Source of the DNA: an uncultured Eubacteriales bacterium
Lineage (GTDB): Bacteria > Bacillota > Clostridia > Oscillospirales > Acutalibacteraceae
Assembly: GCA_900317215.1 (NCBI GenBank)
Contig: ONFW01000049.1
Coordinates: 1-16,167 of the forward strand
Reading direction: 5' to 3'
DNA: 16,167 nt
The position numbers and the translations under genes are program-made. Positions 14,003 to 16,167 of this stretch are shown in pieces; the stretch's first letter is position 1, and each line of letters opens with the position of its first letter. Under the pieces are notes generated by a model. It ran no database searches, was not told the DNA's origin, and was given only the letters and a program-made list of their open reading frames with translations.

Positions 14003-15781
14003 TTATTTAGTCACCTTAAGGGTGAGCACCTTTGATACTATCTTTCCGCTGCTGTCCTTTACCTTGACCTTGAAGTTATACTTTACTGCAGCGGCAGGTC
14101 TGAAAAGAACTGTATTACTGCTGCTGTAATCACGCAGCCTTTTATATGCCTTTGCCGACGCCTTCTTGTAGTATACCGAGTATGTATAGCCGCCTGTGCC
14201 GCCATTTGCATTGCAGCGTACCTTTACACTCTGTTTTACCCTTACAGACTGTGCGCTGAGAGTCGAGGTGTTTGTGAGGGGCTTTACTGCGGTAACATTG
14301 ATTATCTTAGAACTGCTGTTTCCTCTACTGTCTTTAGCTATGATCTTGACATTATAGGTAACAGCAGCCTTCGGTTTAAACTTTACCGAGGTATTTGTCG
14401 TGTTAGAGACAAGTGTTGTCCATTTTGAGCCTGTGGTCTTTTTGTAGAGCACAGAATATTTATAGGGCGCTGTACCGCCGGAAGCCTTACAGTTGACAGT
14501 TACCGACTGACCCAGAGTGATCTTTTTAGCTGAGACCGTGGAGTTGTTAGTCAGCTTTTTCTGCGGAGCACTTTCGGGACTGATAACCTTTATCCCGTAA
14601 TCATTATCGCTATAGTGATAAGAACAATCCACTCTTAAATAATAAACCCCGCTTTTTAATGGTATACTATTCGAGGTATGTGATGTAACATTCCCGGCAT
14701 ATGTCCATTCAGCAATTAGAGAATTGGTATTATCGTGTTTATATAGTCCTACGTCCCAATAACTATAACTGTTATCAACACGATCGTGGTTAAATGCGAT
14801 TTTTACACTCTTATTGCCGCTGATCGTAAATCTATAAAAATCTGTATCATCATCTGTATAAAGCGTCCCTTTGTATTCCGAATTAAGTTTGATGCTTGTA
14901 GCGGACTCAAAAACATCATTGACTTCTTTCTCCCAATTCTGTGTGGAAACAGCATTTACGGTTATTCCATAATCAATATCACTGTAATGATAAGATGAAT
15001 CAACTCTTACATAATATGTACCCTTAGGTAAACCGATATTACAAGTGGAATCGCTCTTGGCATTTCCGGTGAATAAATAATCTAATGTTTTTGTATATTC
15101 ATTATCATCCTTATATAATCTGACATGCCAATAATAATAACTACTATCAATATAATCATGTTTGAAAGTAATATTGACCTTTGAATCACTGGTTAAATTA
15201 AACTTATAATAGTCCGTATCATCATCATCCCAGATCGAACCGCAGAAATACCTGTTAGGGTAGACAGGTGTTGCTGTATCAAAAGAATCGTTGACTTCTT
15301 TTTCCCAATTTGAAACGACCTGGGCATTTACAGAAAAAGTATACTGCAAATCAGAAAAATGATAAGAAGATTCGATCAAGAGATAATAATCACCCTTGGG
15401 AAGACCTATATTGTTGGAATACTGTGTTTTCATATCCCCTTCAAAATAAGAATTAAATACCTCTGTATTTTCATTATCGTCCTTATAAATATGGGCTTCC
15501 CAATATTTATAACTATTATCAATATAGCTGTGAGAAAGCTTGAGATTTACCTTGGAATCACTGCTTAAAGTAAATCTGAAATAATCACTATCGTATGAAT
15601 CCGAAATATAGTCTTTATAATCTGTATTGACATTGATTCTCGTAGCACTGTCAAAGCTGCTTCCGGATGCATAAACAGTTATTCCGCTTTTAACGATCTG
15701 AGGCATGAAAAGCGAGCTCATGCCGAAAAGGATAATGAAAGATAAAAAGAGAGAACCGATCTTTCGTTTTAATTTTGACAT
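14003..15781 (-). CDS. Secreted protein with three PPC-like domains and two Ig-like domains
   Basis: A 592-residue secreted protein. The signal peptide (about 1-38) ends VYA. Three repeats of about 120 residues follow (41-153, 158-276, 282-400). Each has an NDSFDTAT-type start, DDDTDYYKFNL, KHDYIDSSY, YKDDN and GLPKGTYYVRVDSSYHYSD. This matches the bacterial pre-peptidase C-terminal (PPC) beta fold, which often binds polymer or flanks secreted hydrolases. Two Ig-like repeats (408-498 and 500-592) begin LTNxST and carry YSVxYKK and YNxKxxxKDS. There is no catalytic domain, dockerin, LPXTG or SLH motif. A role in adhesion or polysaccharide contact is possible but not shown. The PPC part is much more AT-rich than the Ig part. 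The ATG is set by AGGAGG 8 bases upstream. Confidence 0.85.
   Translation of the reverse strand: MSKLKRKIGSLFLSFIILFGMSSLFMPQIVKSGITVYASGSSFDSATRINVNTDYKDYISDSYDSDYFRFTLSSDSKVNLKLSHSYIDNSYKYWEAHIYKDDNENTEVFNSYFEGDMKTQYSNNIGLPKGDYYLLIESSYHFSDLQYTFSVNAQVVSNWEKEVNDSFDTATPVYPNRYFCGSIWDDDDTDYYKFNLTSDSKVNITFKHDYIDSSYYYWHVRLYKDDNEYTKTLDYLFTGNAKSDSTCNIGLPKGTYYVRVDSSYHYSDIDYGITVNAVSTQNWEKEVNDVFESATSIKLNSEYKGTLYTDDDTDFYRFTISGNKSVKIAFNHDRVDNSYSYWDVGLYKHDNTNSLIAEWTYAGNVTSHTSNSIPLKSGVYYLRVDCSYHYSDNDYGIKVISPESAPQKKLTNNSTVSAKKITLGQSVTVNCKASGGTAPYKYSVLYKKTTGSKWTTLVSNTTNTSVKFKPKAAVTYNVKIIAKDSRGNSSSKIINVTAVKPLTNTSTLSAQSVRVKQSVKVRCNANGGTGGYTYSVYYKKASAKAYKRLRDYSSSNTVLFRPAAAVKYNFKVKVKDSSGKIVSKVLTLKVTK
14006..14560 (-). 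repeat. Two tandem Ig-like repeats
   Basis: Units at about 14288-14560 and 14006-14284 share LTNxSTxSA, SVxVxCxAxGGT, YSVxYKK, a KPKAAVTYN/RPAAAVKYN block and KDSxGxxxSK. A sample block runs near 48% GC, unlike the PPC part. Confidence 0.85.
14582..15661 (-). repeat. Three tandem PPC-like repeats
   Basis: Units at about 15323-15661, 14954-15310 and 14582-14938 share DSDYFRF/DTDYYKF/DTDFYRF, a Y-x-D-N-S-Y or IDSSY turn, and SSYHxSDxxY ends. The linkers SNWEKEVNDSF and QNWEKEVNDVF are almost identical. Sample blocks run at about 25-40% GC. Confidence 0.8.
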
Positions 15782-15838
15782 AATGACAACCTCCTGAATG
15801 TAAAATATATATGATCAACTAACCTGACTCTTATAATT

Positions 15839-15867
15839 ATTATACATCACATCAGATAAGAAGTAAA
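15839..15867 (-). promoter_or_regulatory. Promoter of the PPC/Ig-protein gene
   Basis: On the minus strand, TTTACT (15862-15867), 17 bases, then a perfect TATAAT (15839-15844), with a leader of about 50 nt before the ATG at 15781. The 15870-16040 stretch upstream is AT-rich and I see no gene in it. Confidence 0.55.
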
Positions 15868-16040
15868 TAAAAAATAATATCATCACAAAACTGTAATAAA
15901 AAAATGAAATCCGATGAGTTAAAATATTTAATAACAGAATAAAATGAAATATAAGAAGATATCACTGCACTAATATTATCTTACAAAACATATCTCAAAA
16001 TTTCTTAAAAAAGAAATACAAAAAAATAGCAGGAACAACA

Positions 16041-16069
16041 AAAAGATCCTGTCTGAAAAGACAGGATCT
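16041..16069 (-). terminator. Terminator of the ribosomal RNA operon
   Basis: A perfect 10-bp stem (16044-16053 with 16060-16069) with a 6-base loop is followed by T-rich sequence (TTTTTGTTG) on the minus strand. It lies about 70 bases after the 23S 3' end, just before the PPC-protein promoter region. Confidence 0.88.
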
Positions 16070-16136
16070 ATATAAAAGGGTATCGCACCCTGAAAACTGA
16101 ATAAAGCAGTGAAAGCAAGAAAGCCAAGAAGAACTT

Positions 16137-16167
16137 GGACAAGCCCTCGACCAATTAGTACTGCCAA
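16137..16167 (-). rRNA. 23S ribosomal RNA, 3' end (partial)
   Basis: Read on the minus strand, the last 31 bases give GTACTAATTGGTCGAGGGCTT and a GTCC end. This is the conserved 3' end of Firmicute 23S rRNA (compare ACTAATCGGTCGAGGACTT in Bacillus). The short inverted repeat CCAAG/CTTGG (16124-16128 with 16134-16138) straddles the mature end. The rest of the gene is outside the window. The exact 3' base is estimated. Confidence 0.85.

Noticed and set aside
14003..15781. Possibility that the PPC/Ig protein is a cellulosome component
   Set aside because: There is no dockerin or cohesin pattern and no catalytic or carbohydrate-binding module that I can name.
15976..16167. 63-codon minus-strand frame at the right end
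   Set aside because: It runs through the 23S 3' end and the terminator, so it is not a gene.

Overview
The window looks like a chromosomal segment of an anaerobic, low-to-mid GC Firmicute of the class Clostridia, most likely Ruminococcus or a close relative (Oscillospiraceae). The reasons are strong AGGAGG-type ribosome binding sites, the housekeeping genes (RarA, DusB, RsmE, PncC), a GlnP-type permease with fused binding domains, and secreted Ig-like modules opening with an LTNxST motif, a style I associate with ruminococcal secreted proteins. The genus is inferred from sequence character, not from a search.

Layout, left to right. 1-320: the tail of a plus-strand gene with its terminator, facing the terminator of a large minus-strand gene. 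321-4208: one ORF joining a complete 4-alpha-glucanotransferase (MalQ) to a complete glycogen/maltodextrin phosphorylase (GlgP). A ribosome binding site and Met lie exactly at the junction. 4393-4884: a stand-alone CinA C-terminal domain (PncC), divergent from a plus-strand pair at 5046-6298 (a CrtO-like acyltransferase and RsmE). 6553-8233: DusB followed by an exported protein of unknown function. 8304-12246: a polar amino-acid ABC importer, in which the upstream gene fuses three tandem substrate-binding units to the permease and the downstream gene is its ATPase. 12478-13749: RarA. 14003-15781: a secreted protein with three PPC-like beta domains and two Ig-like domains. 16137-16167: the 3' end of a minus-strand 23S rRNA, followed by a terminator with no 5S gene between.

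The most unusual object is the 1002-residue permease fusion. Each binding unit is written in the order 'second half then first half' relative to a normal SBP_bac_3 protein, so the array reads C-N, C-N, C-N, permease. The unit boundaries fall at the lobe hinge, one of them marked by an acidic EP-rich linker. This looks like three circularly permuted binding domains. Units 2 and 3 are 87% identical. Unit 1 is divergent and has lost the Arg that normally holds the amino-acid carboxylate.

Functionally, MalQ-GlgP would turn maltodextrin or glycogen into glucose-1-phosphate plus glucose, the ABC system would import amino acids, and most other genes are RNA modification, NAD salvage and replication-fork maintenance. 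I see no phage, transposon, CRISPR array or tRNA gene.
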